NCBI GenBank assembly: GCA_030433355.1
Contig: JAUIMG010000003.1
Span: 1 to 64,000 of the forward strand
Source of the DNA: Bacteroidia bacterium
GTDB taxonomy: Bacteria; Bacteroidota; Bacteroidia; Flavobacteriales_E; Vicingaceae
DNA length: 64,000 nucleotides
Direction of reading: 5' to 3'
Shown: piece by piece, positions 1 through 9,790 of the stretch
How positions within the stretch are numbered: position 1 is the first letter of the stretch
How the letters are laid out: each line of letters begins with the position of its first letter
Position numbers and translations under genes: made by a program
The notes under the pieces: generated by a model
What the model was told of the DNA's origin: nothing
The model's input: only the letters and a program-made list of their open reading frames with translations
Databases searched by the model: none

Positions 1-997
1 AATCAGCATGAAATGCCCAAGTATCACCACCATGTCCAATAATTTCAGCAGAAAGCGTATCTGTTTTCGCTTGTATATTTATTGATTTCTTATATAATCC
101 ATAACCCCATTGAGCGTCAAAATTGAACATAACATCTTTGATTTGATTTTTCTCCATTTCTGCAAGTGAAGAAGAAGAAATTATGGAATTACCATTTAAT
201 GAGCCGTTATTCAACAACATTAAAATAAAATTTCCCATATCAACAGCATTACTATGAATTAAACCTGCAGATTGCTCTCTTATTTGAGGCTCTATAAAAG
301 GCTCTCCGTCATAGTATCCAACAGGAGTTCCCCCCCCTTTTATAAAAGATGAGTTCATGCCTAATGGATTAAAAAACTCAGCTTTTATATATTCAGAATA
401 GGTCTTAGCGCTTAGTCGAGAAATAACTTCACCTAGAAGTTCGTATCCCACATTGGAGTAAGCTAATTGATATCCGTTTGGTGCAGCAAAGGTTTGCTGA
501 TTTAATTGACTGATAGTCCAATCTGTTGAAGGTGGCACATCAGAAATAGAGCCGTTTATTATATCTCCAGGTAGTCCGGAAGTATGAGTAAGGATGTCTT
601 TTATTTTTAACGTATTTTCCACTTCAAATCTATCAATCATAGATAATTCAGGAATGTAGTCATTAATTGGATTTTCAACTGATAATTTACCTTCTTCTTG
701 AAGTTTCATTATTGATAATGCAGTAAAGGTTTTTGTACTAGACCCTATTCTGTAAATTGAATTATCTGTTGCTTTTACATTGTTCTCAATGTCTGAAAAA
801 CCGTATCCTTGGGAGTATACAATTTTGCCCTTATCTACTATAGCGATACTTGCACCTGCTACTTCATATTTTTTTATCAATTCGCTGTAGCTACTGTCAA
901 TGTATTGTTTTGTCTTCGCTTTAATTTCATTGTGAGATTGGCTTATTCCAATTATAGAAATGGCCATTATTATGCTTACACTAATTATTTTTTTCAT
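1..997 (-). CDS. Serine hydrolase, beta-lactamase/PBP-like fold (C-terminus cut by window edge)
   Basis: This is an exported hydrolase of the class C beta-lactamase/D-alanyl-D-alanine carboxypeptidase-like family (Pfam Beta-lactamase). The visible 332 residues begin with a signal peptide ending near residue 20. The family motifs are present: SxxK as S86-S-T-K89, YxN as Y180-S-N182, and an HGG motif close to the window edge at about residue 325, so the nucleophile, general base and third motif are all in place. Family members include esterases, peptidases and penicillin-binding enzymes, so the substrate cannot be predicted. Start chosen at the ATG directly before the signal peptide. The gene runs off the left edge, so it is unknown whether it carries a T9SS tail as its downstream neighbour does. 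The neighbour at 1091-2476 is a paralogue on the same strand, 93 bp away, suggesting an old duplication. Confidence 0.88.
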   Translation of the reverse strand, partial: MKKIISVSIIMAISIIGISQSHNEIKAKTKQYIDSSYSELIKKYEVAGASIAIVDKGKIVYSQGYGFSDIENNVKATDNSIYRIGSSTKTFTALSIMKLQEEGKLSVENPINDYIPELSMIDRFEVENTLKIKDILTHTSGLPGDIINGSISDVPPSTDWTISQLNQQTFAAPNGYQLAYSNVGYELLGEVISRLSAKTYSEYIKAEFFNPLGMNSSFIKGGGTPVGYYDGEPFIEPQIREQSAGLIHSNAVDMGNFILMLLNNGSLNGNSIISSSSLAEMEKNQIKDVMFNFDAQWGYGLYKKSINIQAKTDTLSAEIIGHGGDTWAFHAD

Positions 998-1090
998 TTT
1001 GTTTGATTTTAAATTCAATACTATCTTCTAACTGCCGAGTTAATGTAATATCTTATAAAGCTGTTTGTCAAGTAATTACAGCTTATTTTG

Positions 1091-2476
1091 TTAGTTAAAT
1101 ACAATTCTCTCGTTTCCTAAAATTTGGTGATCATTAAATATTTTGACAATAAAAATACCTGGCCCAATTGTAGACTTTCTTACGATCAATTGATTATTTT
1201 CAAATTGATCTTTGTAAACCATTCTACCTAATAAATTATATATTTCAACATTAATTCTTTCTCCAATTAGTTCACCGGGAAGTTCAATAGATATTTGCTG
1301 ATCACTAGGATTTGGATAAACCTTAAATGCTATTGTTTTATCATGTTCAGCAACTGAGACAAAATTATCTGCAGCAAACTCTAAAATGTCAATCAATTCC
1401 TTTTGAAGATTTACAGTTTCACTGTAAAAACCTTGGTCTAAATTCATAACAGTCACACTAAAGTCGCTTTCAATACTATAATGCATTTCAGAATTCTGCA
1501 TGGTATTTCCTCCATGCATAAAATATGGGCGGGTTTTGTATATGATTCTTTCAATGCCTTTTCCGTAAATATCTCCATTTGGAAAATTGGTGCCTGTTTT
1601 CATTTTAGTAAAAGCATTCTGACTTAGAATATTGCCTCTGAATAACTGATGACAATAAGACACAAAATCGCTTGGTGTAGCTACCACGCCACCTGCGCCC
1701 CATGTTGTACTCATCAATGCATAAAATGAATTTGGAGACCAATAAACACCAGGCCCCATATAAGCACCCGTTTTAATTTCTGAATATGTATCATAGGTTT
1801 CAAGGTATGAATTATTCAATTTGAATTGAGAAAATAATCTATTGTATAATACAGTATTAAGAGGTTGTCTTTCTACAGCTTCAATTACTTTCCCTAATAA
1901 TATATAGTTTGTATTGGAATAATTCCAGCGCTGACCTGCTGCAAACAATGGAGCTTGTAAAAAGCTAGATAATATGCTATCTGGGTGCCAAAAAGTACTC
2001 TGATTATTAAATAATACAGAATCAATAAATGTTGGGTGTCTTGTGTAATCAGCTAATCCACTTCTTTGTTCTAATAATTGTTTAATTGTAATGCCATAAG
2101 GGACGTTGTTAACCACATTAATATAATGATATAAGGTATCATCAATTGATAATAAACTATCTTCTTCAAGCATTAAAATGAGCGCAGAGACCATAGATTT
2201 AGTATTACTCCCAATATCATAAAGCATATTTGTATCTAAAGGTACATTGCCATGATTGCCATGGGCAGTTGACCAAGTAGAGCCATCAGGAAAAATAACA
2301 GCACTTGCTACGCCTTCCATGTTATTACTATTAGCAAAATTGATTAGGGTTTGCTCCAAGGTATCTCCAAACTGTAGACTCATTTGAGCATTTGCAGTGT
2401 GATTAACATTGAGAAAGAAGAATCCTATTGCGAGGCTTAAGCTATTTAATTTAAATAAGTAAAAAAGTCGTTTCAT
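1091..2476 (-). CDS. Secreted beta-lactamase-fold serine hydrolase with T9SS C-terminal sorting domain
   Basis: A 461-residue exported hydrolase. Residues 1-31 form a signal peptide ending in ANAQ. The catalytic domain (about 35-370) has SxxK as S90-N-T-K93, YxN as Y186-S-N188 and HGG at 321-323. The last 80 residues form a type A T9SS sorting domain, with the YPNPS motif near residue 387, a central LLGRMV segment and a GIFIVKI strand. Known biology: such tails direct proteins through T9SS, where PorU removes the tail and the protein is fixed to the cell surface or released. The sortase gene lies in the same window at 58.2 kb. Family members are esterases or D-Ala-D-Ala peptidase-like enzymes, and the substrate is not predictable. 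The gene upstream on the same strand (1-997) is a paralogue. Confidence 0.9.
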   Translation of the reverse strand: MKRLFYLFKLNSLSLAIGFFFLNVNHTANAQMSLQFGDTLEQTLINFANSNNMEGVASAVIFPDGSTWSTAHGNHGNVPLDTNMLYDIGSNTKSMVSALILMLEEDSLLSIDDTLYHYINVVNNVPYGITIKQLLEQRSGLADYTRHPTFIDSVLFNNQSTFWHPDSILSSFLQAPLFAAGQRWNYSNTNYILLGKVIEAVERQPLNTVLYNRLFSQFKLNNSYLETYDTYSEIKTGAYMGPGVYWSPNSFYALMSTTWGAGGVVATPSDFVSYCHQLFRGNILSQNAFTKMKTGTNFPNGDIYGKGIERIIYKTRPYFMHGGNTMQNSEMHYSIESDFSVTVMNLDQGFYSETVNLQKELIDILEFAADNFVSVAEHDKTIAFKVYPNPSDQQISIELPGELIGERINVEIYNLLGRMVYKDQFENNQLIVRKSTIGPGIFIVKIFNDHQILGNERIVFN

Positions 2477-2756
2477 TTTGTTTGTTTTAAATTCTAGGCA
2501 ATTTTAAAGCATAATCTTTGCCCCCCCTATATTTATTTGATGAATGCAGAAATTAGCTGCCAAATGCGGATTATGGGTTCAAGATTCTAGATACTAGTCT
2601 TTTTCTTAATAAAAAAATCAGGAAACAAATCACTAAATTTAGCATAAGCTTAAATGATGTTATGTTTTTAACTGCTTAATAATGAGTAGTATAAATTGAC
2701 ATTAATCAGAATAAAAAAAGTAAAATAATTTTTTAATCTAAATCAATACAATCTTT

Positions 2757-3743
2757 GTGGCTGAACTTTACCAATGCAAAAACTGTGAGAAATCTTTTGA
2801 GAATACCTTCGATTATTGTCCATACTGTGGGCAAGAAACTACAAATACTCTCACTATAGGAGTTCTGTTCAGCAATACAATTAGAAATTACTTTTCTGTA
2901 GATGCCCGTTTTTTCAAAAGTTTTATTCCTTTAATGATTAAACCTGGAGTGTTAGCTAGGCGTTTTGTGGACGGTAAACGACTTGCTTATCTCCATCCTG
3001 CTCAATTCTATCTTTTCGTTTCGATAGTATTCTTTTTCATTTTATCCTTTAAAGTGCGAAAAGTAGATAATGATTTAAAAGTATCGCAAGAAGGAGTTTT
3101 TATTGAGGAAACATCTTTAGATTCGACAATTAATAAAATTGACTCTACAGAAGTTAAAAGTTTTGACTTAGTCATTCCCCAAAGGCCTGAAACTTCTGAC
3201 AATGCCATCGAATTTCGAACATCTGTGTTAGACTCAATGATCGCAAGTGGAGCTACCAAAGCTGATAAGTTAAAAGCTATAGGAAAGAAAGAAGATACAG
3301 GTATATTCATGTCTATAATCTATGAGCAACTTTTAAAACTATACGAGCAGAAGGGTAAGGGAATTGTAACCATACTATATGATACAATTCCAGTCGCTAT
3401 GTTTTTTCTGTTACCTTTATTTGCATTTTTGTTAAAGTTAATGTTTTGGAAAAGGGGGTCTTATGCGCATCATGTGGTGTTTAGTCTATATTTTTTCACC
3501 TTCTTATTTATCTCTTTTTGTTTACTTCTTTTGGGAAACTCATTGTTAGATATTCCCATTTGGGTTAATGGGCTAATCTTTTTGTCTTTCATCGTTTATT
3601 TAATACTTGCAATGCGCAACTTTTATAAAAGTCACTGGCTATCAACAATTCTCAAGGCTAATCTTATTGCCTTAATGTTTATGTTGATTGTTTTACCTCT
3701 TGCTATGGTTGTTGTATTTTTTATAACTTTTTTGTTATATTAA
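2757..3743 (+). CDS. DUF3667-type zinc-ribbon membrane protein
   Basis: A 328-residue membrane protein of the Bacteroidota DUF3667 family. The N-terminus has a zinc-ribbon pattern with cysteines 7, 10, 21 and 24 (CxxC...CPYCG). It is followed by the family's conserved stretch with VDARFFKSF and HPAQFYLFVS, one membrane segment near 85-98, a charged extracytoplasmic or cytoplasmic loop of about 110 residues, and four hydrophobic segments in the C-terminal third. The start is a GTG: no ATG is available upstream in frame and the zinc ribbon begins immediately after it. The gene is a single transcription unit between two minus-strand genes. The biochemical role of the family is unknown to me, so only the topology and metal site are supported. 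Confidence 0.78.
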   Translation: MAELYQCKNCEKSFENTFDYCPYCGQETTNTLTIGVLFSNTIRNYFSVDARFFKSFIPLMIKPGVLARRFVDGKRLAYLHPAQFYLFVSIVFFFILSFKVRKVDNDLKVSQEGVFIEETSLDSTINKIDSTEVKSFDLVIPQRPETSDNAIEFRTSVLDSMIASGATKADKLKAIGKKEDTGIFMSIIYEQLLKLYEQKGKGIVTILYDTIPVAMFFLLPLFAFLLKLMFWKRGSYAHHVVFSLYFFTFLFISFCLLLLGNSLLDIPIWVNGLIFLSFIVYLILAMRNFYKSHWLSTILKANLIALMFMLIVLPLAMVVVFFITFLLY

Positions 3744-3884
3744 TATATTCTAAAATTGAGAAATGAAGCTGGGTTCTGTCTCACTATACTATTTAATTCT
3801 AAATTAAGTACTTAAACTGCTAAGTAATTATACGTTCTAGAGCATGTAGATTTAGAACCTCTTATTTGTTAAAACTTGTTATTT

Positions 3885-3913
3885 GGGGAATTCAAACAAT
3901 ATTCCCCTTTTTT
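3885..3913 (+). terminator. Rho-independent terminator after the DUF3667 gene
   Basis: A 7-bp stem (GGGGAAT/ATTCCCC) is followed by a run of six T on the plus strand. It lies about 140 bp beyond the stop of the plus-strand gene and faces the end of the minus-strand peptidase gene. Confidence 0.7.
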
Positions 3914-3957
3914 ATTTATAAAAGCTGGTCTGCATACAAACGTTAACTGCTATTTAC

Positions 3958-5844
3958 TTAGTTTGTCCAAATGTCAAATAATTTTTGCTGCATAATTGTT
4001 TTATCGCCATCAATCTTTAACACATTAAATAAAGAACCTTCTTTGTATTTTGCCGCAAAACTTAATTTCACTTCTCTATTATCTCTTAATACATTTAAAA
4101 AGATAATTGTGCCAGCCGGCACAAAGTCACCATTTTGATCTCTGTAACAGTCTATTGATTCTTGAATATCTACAAGGTCACCTTTTTTGAAACCTACTAA
4201 CTCATTGGGTCCAACCTTTGTAATTTTCTTTTTACCATTGACTATAACCGGGGAATATTTGATGTCATTTTCTTTTTTGGAAAGAATATTGACAGGAATC
4301 TTTCCTTTTTGCTCCCTATCAAATTTAATTCCTACTACCTCGAACCCACCTTTAATGTCTAATGGTTTTTTCCCACTTACATAATCGTCAAAAAACTTTT
4401 GTAAATCAGGATTAATCAAACTAACAAATTCAGAAATGAATGTGTCTTCATTAAAACTTTTGTTTGGCCCGTATTTTTCTGCTAGTTCAAAGATTACACT
4501 TTTTAGTGTTTGATTTCCTGATGTGAGTCTCATTATCTCGAAGTCTAAAAGCATTGCCATAATTGCTCCTCGATCATATACTTGCATATACAATTCTTTG
4601 TAAGGATCTTCGAGAACATTCATACTCATTTCTGTGAAAGGAATAGAATCAGGATAAGTAAGTGAAGATTCTATTTTTTGTTTTATTTCACCATATAATA
4701 AATCTTCAAAATCGATTAATTTACCTTGCATTTGAATTTGAAGAGAAAAATACTCTGTTATTCCTTCGTAAAGCCACAAATGCTGTGACATTTGTGGCTT
4801 TAAATAATTAAAATCGCCTATTAAGTTGCTGTGCAAACTTAAAGGAGTATAGATATGCATGAATTCATGAATAATCACATCTGTTAAATTTGAAGTATAA
4901 TCCATATTCTCTAAATATGGGAGGAAATAAAGAGAAGAGGTACCATGCTCAAGTGCTCCAAAAGCTTTTCCTTTAAATAGGCGTTGAAATTTAAGCGCCT
5001 TAACTAGGCTTATATTTGACAGATTGGTGGTGTCAAGGTTTAACTTTTCAATATCCTTTATCATGTCTTCGTAGTATATAAGAAGGTTATAGTTTAATAC
5101 AGGTAATCTTCCTGTAAATAGTTCAATGGCGTTAAACAAATCAAGTATTTCTTTTTTTACATAATAAGATGAAGAATCGCTATTTGCATAAGTAGCTATA
5201 TTAATATTGCAACCGCCAATATTAATTTGTTCTGATTTCTTGGATGTAAAAAAAATTGGGCAATCAATCAACTGATGATAATCTATTGCAGAAAATAGAA
5301 TCTCGTTTGAATTCGTGTTACTTTCTAAACTCGAAAAGCCATTTAGTGTTTCATCCTTTTTTATTTCCAGATAGAATGTTTGATCTTCCATGTTTTCAAA
5401 ACATCCAAACATTCCTCCATTGTTGAAAATAAATACTTTATCTTTTTCAAAATTTGTGCCTGCTGGTTCAAATATTTTATTCTTTTTTTTAACTTTTTCA
5501 TCAAATGTATCTACGACTTTGTATTTTATTTTTCTTAGGGTTTTTGCATTTGATATTTCGAAAGTATTGATATCTATTTTTTTAATTTTTAATTTATTAC
5601 CAAATTCATCGTATGCGCTAAGTTTTTTAATATATCTACCATAATCCAATTCTGAATAAGTTCCAGGAATGGTTTTCGGGAAATAATATATAATAGCATC
5701 AGACGTGATTATAGGACAATCTAGTGTTATTTCTAGCTCGTCCGACTCAATTTCGGTTAGATTTAAACTATAGTGATATCCTTGACCATAAGACGAGTGG
5801 AAGAATAAATAGATTAATACAGTTGAAATTATTATTTTATTCAT
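3958..5844 (-). CDS. M61-like (glycyl aminopeptidase family) metallopeptidase, exported
   Basis: A 628-residue exported zinc peptidase. The reading frame is open 38 codons further upstream, but I chose the internal ATG at 5844 because a signal peptide (MNKIIIS..., ending SSYGQG) starts there. The HExxH zinc motif is H326-E-F-M-H330, and the downstream WLYEGITEYFSLQ segment supplies the third ligand, the arrangement seen in M1/M61 gluzincins. The N-terminal beta-rich domain (about 20-230) resembles the M61 N-terminal domain. The C-terminal 110 residues have a PDZ-like strand pattern, as in other M61 proteins, but it is weak. Substrate unknown; likely periplasmic or outer-membrane peptide processing. 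It stands alone between two intergenic gaps. Confidence 0.8.
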   Translation of the reverse strand: MNKIIISTVLIYLFFHSSYGQGYHYSLNLTEIESDELEITLDCPIITSDAIIYYFPKTIPGTYSELDYGRYIKKLSAYDEFGNKLKIKKIDINTFEISNAKTLRKIKYKVVDTFDEKVKKKNKIFEPAGTNFEKDKVFIFNNGGMFGCFENMEDQTFYLEIKKDETLNGFSSLESNTNSNEILFSAIDYHQLIDCPIFFTSKKSEQINIGGCNINIATYANSDSSSYYVKKEILDLFNAIELFTGRLPVLNYNLLIYYEDMIKDIEKLNLDTTNLSNISLVKALKFQRLFKGKAFGALEHGTSSLYFLPYLENMDYTSNLTDVIIHEFMHIYTPLSLHSNLIGDFNYLKPQMSQHLWLYEGITEYFSLQIQMQGKLIDFEDLLYGEIKQKIESSLTYPDSIPFTEMSMNVLEDPYKELYMQVYDRGAIMAMLLDFEIMRLTSGNQTLKSVIFELAEKYGPNKSFNEDTFISEFVSLINPDLQKFFDDYVSGKKPLDIKGGFEVVGIKFDREQKGKIPVNILSKKENDIKYSPVIVNGKKKITKVGPNELVGFKKGDLVDIQESIDCYRDQNGDFVPAGTIIFLNVLRDNREVKLSFAAKYKEGSLFNVLKIDGDKTIMQQKLFDIWTN

Positions 5845-6134
5845 GATAAGTAAATTATTGTTTAATGCCAAGACGATTAGTCTGTTTAATTTGTTACTCT
5901 TAATGCTATGCTTCTTTGCGATTTCTCTATCATGCCAACTAAGTGCCCCCTGAAGCAACTAAATTGAGCGTTCTGGGTATTTAATTGGGCTAAGTAAATT
6001 ATTAGTTCAGATATTCAAATTAGTTACTGTTTCATTTTTTCTCTACAACTTCTTTAAAGTTTGATAAACTAAAAATTCATGGCATCTTTCATGGATTTTT
6101 AATTATTGAATTTTCGTCAAAGATTAAGATAGAT

Positions 6135-8705
6135 TTACCCCAGCTTATTTCGATGAAGCGATTGATCAATAACCCCTTTCATTTTTTCTGCATCCAGATT
6201 CAGCTCCGGTAAAAAGGCTTTTAGTTCAGCAATAACATTTTGAGGTTCGTTTATGGCACGTGAATAGTCAACAAATAAGGTTTCTATGTGTAACTGATTC
6301 AACGTAGAACCTTTCACTTCTTCAAGTTGCTTCTTATAGAATTCGACTAATTTAAATGGATAGCTGGCCTTATCCTTGCCACTCATTTTGTGCTGAGAAG
6401 CTACAACTTCCTCCACTTTTCTATCCATAAAGATGACCTTGTATCGAAAATGAGGTACCAGGAATTTAAGTTGAGGCGAAACTACTTTTACGACCTTTCC
6501 ATTGGCTTCAAAAATCAACTTCCGATTGCTAGCAAGTTGTTTAATTCCTTCATGCTCTAAATAACCTTTGGGGTTACTGACATCCGCCTCTCGCTTACCG
6601 TCGGTAAAAATATTAGCTCCGGCAGCATGCAACAATTGCATCATCATGGAAGTACCTGATCTAGGAAGGCCTGAAACAATGTAAATGGTTCCTTTTAAAT
6701 TTTCAAGAAAGTCTTTACTTACCTCCCGCTTTAAGGTAGCTTTTTCAATATTTTTACTGCTGTAGTTGACAAATTCTGCTTCCGAAAAGTTAACTTGAAC
6801 ACCCTGTAATTCGAGATTGGCTAGGTGCTGCATCACCTTCCTACTTTTTGGCTTTTGCTTTAGGCTAATGGAATAGGCTCGAAATGCATCTTCTAACAAA
6901 TCCAACTTCACTAAGCTTTCTCCTAAGTAGAAATGAGCCATTGGGTTAAAAAATTGACTGTTGATTGATTCCAAAAACAATGCGACAGCGTTTTCATAAT
7001 CCTTAAATTCAAAAGCAGATACGCCCTTTAAATACAACAAACTAGAGTTTTCAGGAAAACGCTTTAAAACACGGTTTATAAATTCGTCTGCTCTTTTAAA
7101 TTGCTTGTATTTAATTAAAACCTTAGTAAAACGCTGAGCAGAAAAAGGAGTATCTATTCTCCTTTTATAAGCGTTATCTACAATTTTTAACGCCGCTTCT
7201 TTCTCCTTTTTCTCTGCTAAAATAGATGCCTTTAACGCATTTAACTGTTGAATTGGATTTTTAATCGACTTTTCAAGCGTTTCAATAATTTGAAGGGCTT
7301 CATCGTTCTTTTTCAATGCTTCGTAAGCGATAATTAATCGAAGACCAAAGCGAACTGAATTTTCCTTTTCGAACAACACCTCTAAAATCGCAGCAGACTC
7401 TTTCGCCCGATTTGAACTTAAATAAACTCGAGCTAAGTTGAAGTCATTTTCAACTCTTGCTCTTTCTAAGGCTACCTCAGCTTTTTCATCGGGTTTTTCA
7501 ATATAACCTAGGTCAATTAACATTTCTAAAGCCTCTTTTGAGGAAGCCGAATCTAATTTCTCTTCAAATTCTCGCTCAATTAAGTCGTCCCACGAGTTGA
7601 TGTATTGAATGTCTTTTTCTTTTTTGAATATGTTTAATAAGGGCTTGCCATCCATATCCTTACCCTGAGGCAAATCAAACAGGCTCAATAAAGTAGGAGC
7701 AATATCCAACAGCGTAGCCCCAAAAACCAATTCATCCTTCTTTATGTCGGGCCCCATTGCAGCGAATACTCCATACGCTCTGTGATCATAAGCCGGAGCA
7801 GCAGCTTCCTTTGGAAGATTGAGTAACCGATTGAATCCTGACTCAAACCCGTGATCAGAAATGAGCATAATCGTGGTGTCGTCATCCACTAAGTCGAGTA
7901 TCCTTCCCAACATCATATCGTGAAAGCGGTAAGCGTTATTCACAATATCCTTATAAAGCTCGAATTGCTTATCGTCAATTCCTTTTATCTGTGGAGGATG
8001 AAACTTCATAAAACCGTGACAGAAATGGTCTATGTTATCATAATAGATGGCCATAAAGTCCCAATCGGTATTCTCGATTAGCCAAGTTCCTGCATTATGA
8101 ATTGTCGCAGCTTCAGCTAAAATTTTCCCAACCGAGTTTAATCTTTTATCTTCCTCTTGATTTACTTGGCTGGCAAGCGGCACAAAGGGTAAAATATGCT
8201 CATCGGTAAGATCGCCTGGATGAACCCTTAACTTTTTAAAAGTCTCTGATGATTTTTTTGGAAATACTGTTCCGGGAGCCATTGGCCATTTTTCTCCATG
8301 CGGCCTTGCAGCTTTCTGGTAAAAATTTGAAACCATCACTCCATTGACTGCTTCAGCAGGGTGGCTGGGCCACCAACCCACCACATTGGTTTTCAATTTT
8401 TGATGACTTAGGATGTTCCAAATGGCAGCCGTCTTTCGAGAATGATTGCTAACAGGGCGCACAGCTCCAGTTGAATAATCTGGCTCAGTGAACCCTAAAA
8501 CGCCATGTTTGTCGGCTAACTTGCCAGTTGCTATACTAGACCATAACATCGGTGAAAATACCGGTTCTAGGGTAGCTAATTTCCCTGACATGCCGTTCTC
8601 AACCAATTTTTTTAATGCAGGCATTTGTCCACTCTCCATCAGGGGATTAATTACATCCCAATCGGCAGCGTCCCAACCAAGGAGTAAAACTTTAGGCTTA
8701 GGCAT
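6135..8705 (-). CDS. Alkaline-phosphatase-superfamily phosphodiesterase fused to TPRs and a sulfotransferase-like domain
   Basis: A three-part cytoplasmic protein of 856 residues. Residues 1-365 are an alkaline phosphatase/nucleotide pyrophosphatase-type domain: GWDAADWD gives the first metal aspartates, the SSIATG segment carries the likely nucleophile, and the SDHGF motif gives later metal ligands. Residues about 390-650 are helical tetratricopeptide repeats. The last 180 residues resemble sulfotransferases, with a P-loop GLPRSGTS near residue 675 that in that family binds PAPS 5'-phosphate. The start is placed at 8705, not at an in-frame ATG at 8750: the sequence between is not family-like, and the chosen start overlaps the upstream small gene's stop by 8 bases, typical of translational coupling. 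No signal peptide is seen. The natural substrate is unknown; a role in modifying a surface glycan or lipid is inference. Confidence 0.8.
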   Translation of the reverse strand: MPKPKVLLLGWDAADWDVINPLMESGQMPALKKLVENGMSGKLATLEPVFSPMLWSSIATGKLADKHGVLGFTEPDYSTGAVRPVSNHSRKTAAIWNILSHQKLKTNVVGWWPSHPAEAVNGVMVSNFYQKAARPHGEKWPMAPGTVFPKKSSETFKKLRVHPGDLTDEHILPFVPLASQVNQEEDKRLNSVGKILAEAATIHNAGTWLIENTDWDFMAIYYDNIDHFCHGFMKFHPPQIKGIDDKQFELYKDIVNNAYRFHDMMLGRILDLVDDDTTIMLISDHGFESGFNRLLNLPKEAAAPAYDHRAYGVFAAMGPDIKKDELVFGATLLDIAPTLLSLFDLPQGKDMDGKPLLNIFKKEKDIQYINSWDDLIEREFEEKLDSASSKEALEMLIDLGYIEKPDEKAEVALERARVENDFNLARVYLSSNRAKESAAILEVLFEKENSVRFGLRLIIAYEALKKNDEALQIIETLEKSIKNPIQQLNALKASILAEKKEKEAALKIVDNAYKRRIDTPFSAQRFTKVLIKYKQFKRADEFINRVLKRFPENSSLLYLKGVSAFEFKDYENAVALFLESINSQFFNPMAHFYLGESLVKLDLLEDAFRAYSISLKQKPKSRKVMQHLANLELQGVQVNFSEAEFVNYSSKNIEKATLKREVSKDFLENLKGTIYIVSGLPRSGTSMMMQLLHAAGANIFTDGKREADVSNPKGYLEHEGIKQLASNRKLIFEANGKVVKVVSPQLKFLVPHFRYKVIFMDRKVEEVVASQHKMSGKDKASYPFKLVEFYKKQLEEVKGSTLNQLHIETLFVDYSRAINEPQNVIAELKAFLPELNLDAEKMKGVIDQSLHRNKLG

Positions 8706-8910
8706 TCTTTTTAGAAATAGATTTTGCTTTTTGCCACGCTTGATGGCCAATAGATCCTAATGCAAGAAAAGCTAACGAACCCTTCTCAGAAACTTCAATA
8801 ACTTCCCCTCTTTCATTTACCAAGAAAACCTCATTGTTAAATTCCTTAACAACAAGTTTAAATCCTCTTAATTTAGTTGCTTTCCAGCCAAAGTTTTTTT
8901 CTAGTGACAC
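8698..8910 (-). CDS. Small conserved-looking protein coupled to the phosphodiesterase-sulfotransferase gene
   Basis: A 70-residue protein I do not recognise. It starts with GTG and overlaps the end of the upstream T9SS cargo gene by 38 bases and the start of the downstream fusion gene by 8 bases. The middle reads like a short beta hairpin with a charged turn (NERGEVIEVSEKG), followed by a helix-forming C-terminus (GHQAWQKAKS). It has no signal peptide and no membrane segment. Its position suggests expression together with the large fusion protein and perhaps binding to it. The frame is credible because of its amino-acid composition and tight packing. Confidence in the start is limited because the first 12 codons overlap the neighbouring gene. 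Confidence 0.55.
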   Translation of the reverse strand: MSLEKNFGWKATKLRGFKLVVKEFNNEVFLVNERGEVIEVSEKGSLAFLALGSIGHQAWQKAKSISKKNA

Positions 8911-9790
8911 CAGTTGAATTTCTTATTTCTACTATATAGATTCCTTGTAAATTCCCTTGAATTGAAATTTCCTTTTGGGTACTAATCAATTCAGACTGCA
9001 GTAATTTTCCACTTAAGTCAAAAATAGATAAGGTTGAATTTGATGTTAATTCTGAATTTATTTTTATTCTACCGTTTGCGGCAAAATAATCAAGTTTATC
9101 TTTTCGATTTCGTTGTGATAACCCAACAGCAGTGCCGGTGTCACCTGCTAAAATAGCGGCATTGGGTGTAGCTTGATAAGCAAAATCTTTAACTGTAATG
9201 GAGTCTGCATTCGCACTCATATCCAACCTCAACCATCCGTAATGCGTTGAAGTACCAATGGTAAATTTTACTCCTAAAAATTTATCTCCAACACCGGGGA
9301 ACTGTCCAATACTTATAGTTGATGTTGTGCTTGTTGTATTTAATGTTCTTTTAGCGCCTATTAGAAAACCATTAAACGCTGAAGAATTCGTTGAAGTTGG
9401 TGCTGCACTTGCCCATCTATTTAAGTTATTATTGATGTTTGAGTTTAGGCTTAACGCAGCAGCCACATAGGTTGAACTGCTAGTGGATGTGCCATAAGAA
9501 CTATTTATAATATTAATAGAAGCATTTACAAGAGAATCAACTTCTGCACCTTTTAAATTAATCAAGGATGACGAAGAATTAATAAACTCAATCCTACCTT
9601 CTTTAATTCCATCGTTGTTTAAATCAATATCAAAATAGTCCCCATTATTAACTAATGTTGTATCGTTAATATTAGTATAAACCACTTGAGCAGAAGCATC
9701 AAGCGCTACCACAGAAGCCGCTAAAGCAGAATAGTGCTTTAATTTCGACTTCATAATTACTTTTTTCGTGAAGGGTTTATTCTTTTTCAT
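8873..9790 (-). CDS. Secreted protein with T9SS C-terminal sorting domain
   Basis: A 305-residue exported protein rich in Ser, Thr and Asn. The N-terminus is positively charged, then a hydrophobic stretch ends in DASAQ near residue 35. An alternative ATG at 9754 would give a shorter, more typical signal peptide and cannot be excluded. Residues 36-225 form a beta-rich region with an acidic D/N segment (DIDLNNDG) that could bind calcium. Similar Bacteroidota proteins are usually annotated only as hypothetical secreted proteins. The last 75 residues are a T9SS type A tail with STLSIFDLSGKLL and GIYIVEI strands. It is the first gene of a three-gene minus-strand cluster with the small 70-residue protein and the phosphodiesterase-sulfotransferase. 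Function unknown. Confidence 0.82.
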   Translation of the reverse strand: MKKNKPFTKKVIMKSKLKHYSALAASVVALDASAQVVYTNINDTTLVNNGDYFDIDLNNDGIKEGRIEFINSSSSLINLKGAEVDSLVNASINIINSSYGTSTSSSTYVAAALSLNSNINNNLNRWASAAPTSTNSSAFNGFLIGAKRTLNTTSTTSTISIGQFPGVGDKFLGVKFTIGTSTHYGWLRLDMSANADSITVKDFAYQATPNAAILAGDTGTAVGLSQRNRKDKLDYFAANGRIKINSELTSNSTLSIFDLSGKLLQSELISTQKEISIQGNLQGIYIVEIRNSTGVTRKKLWLESN

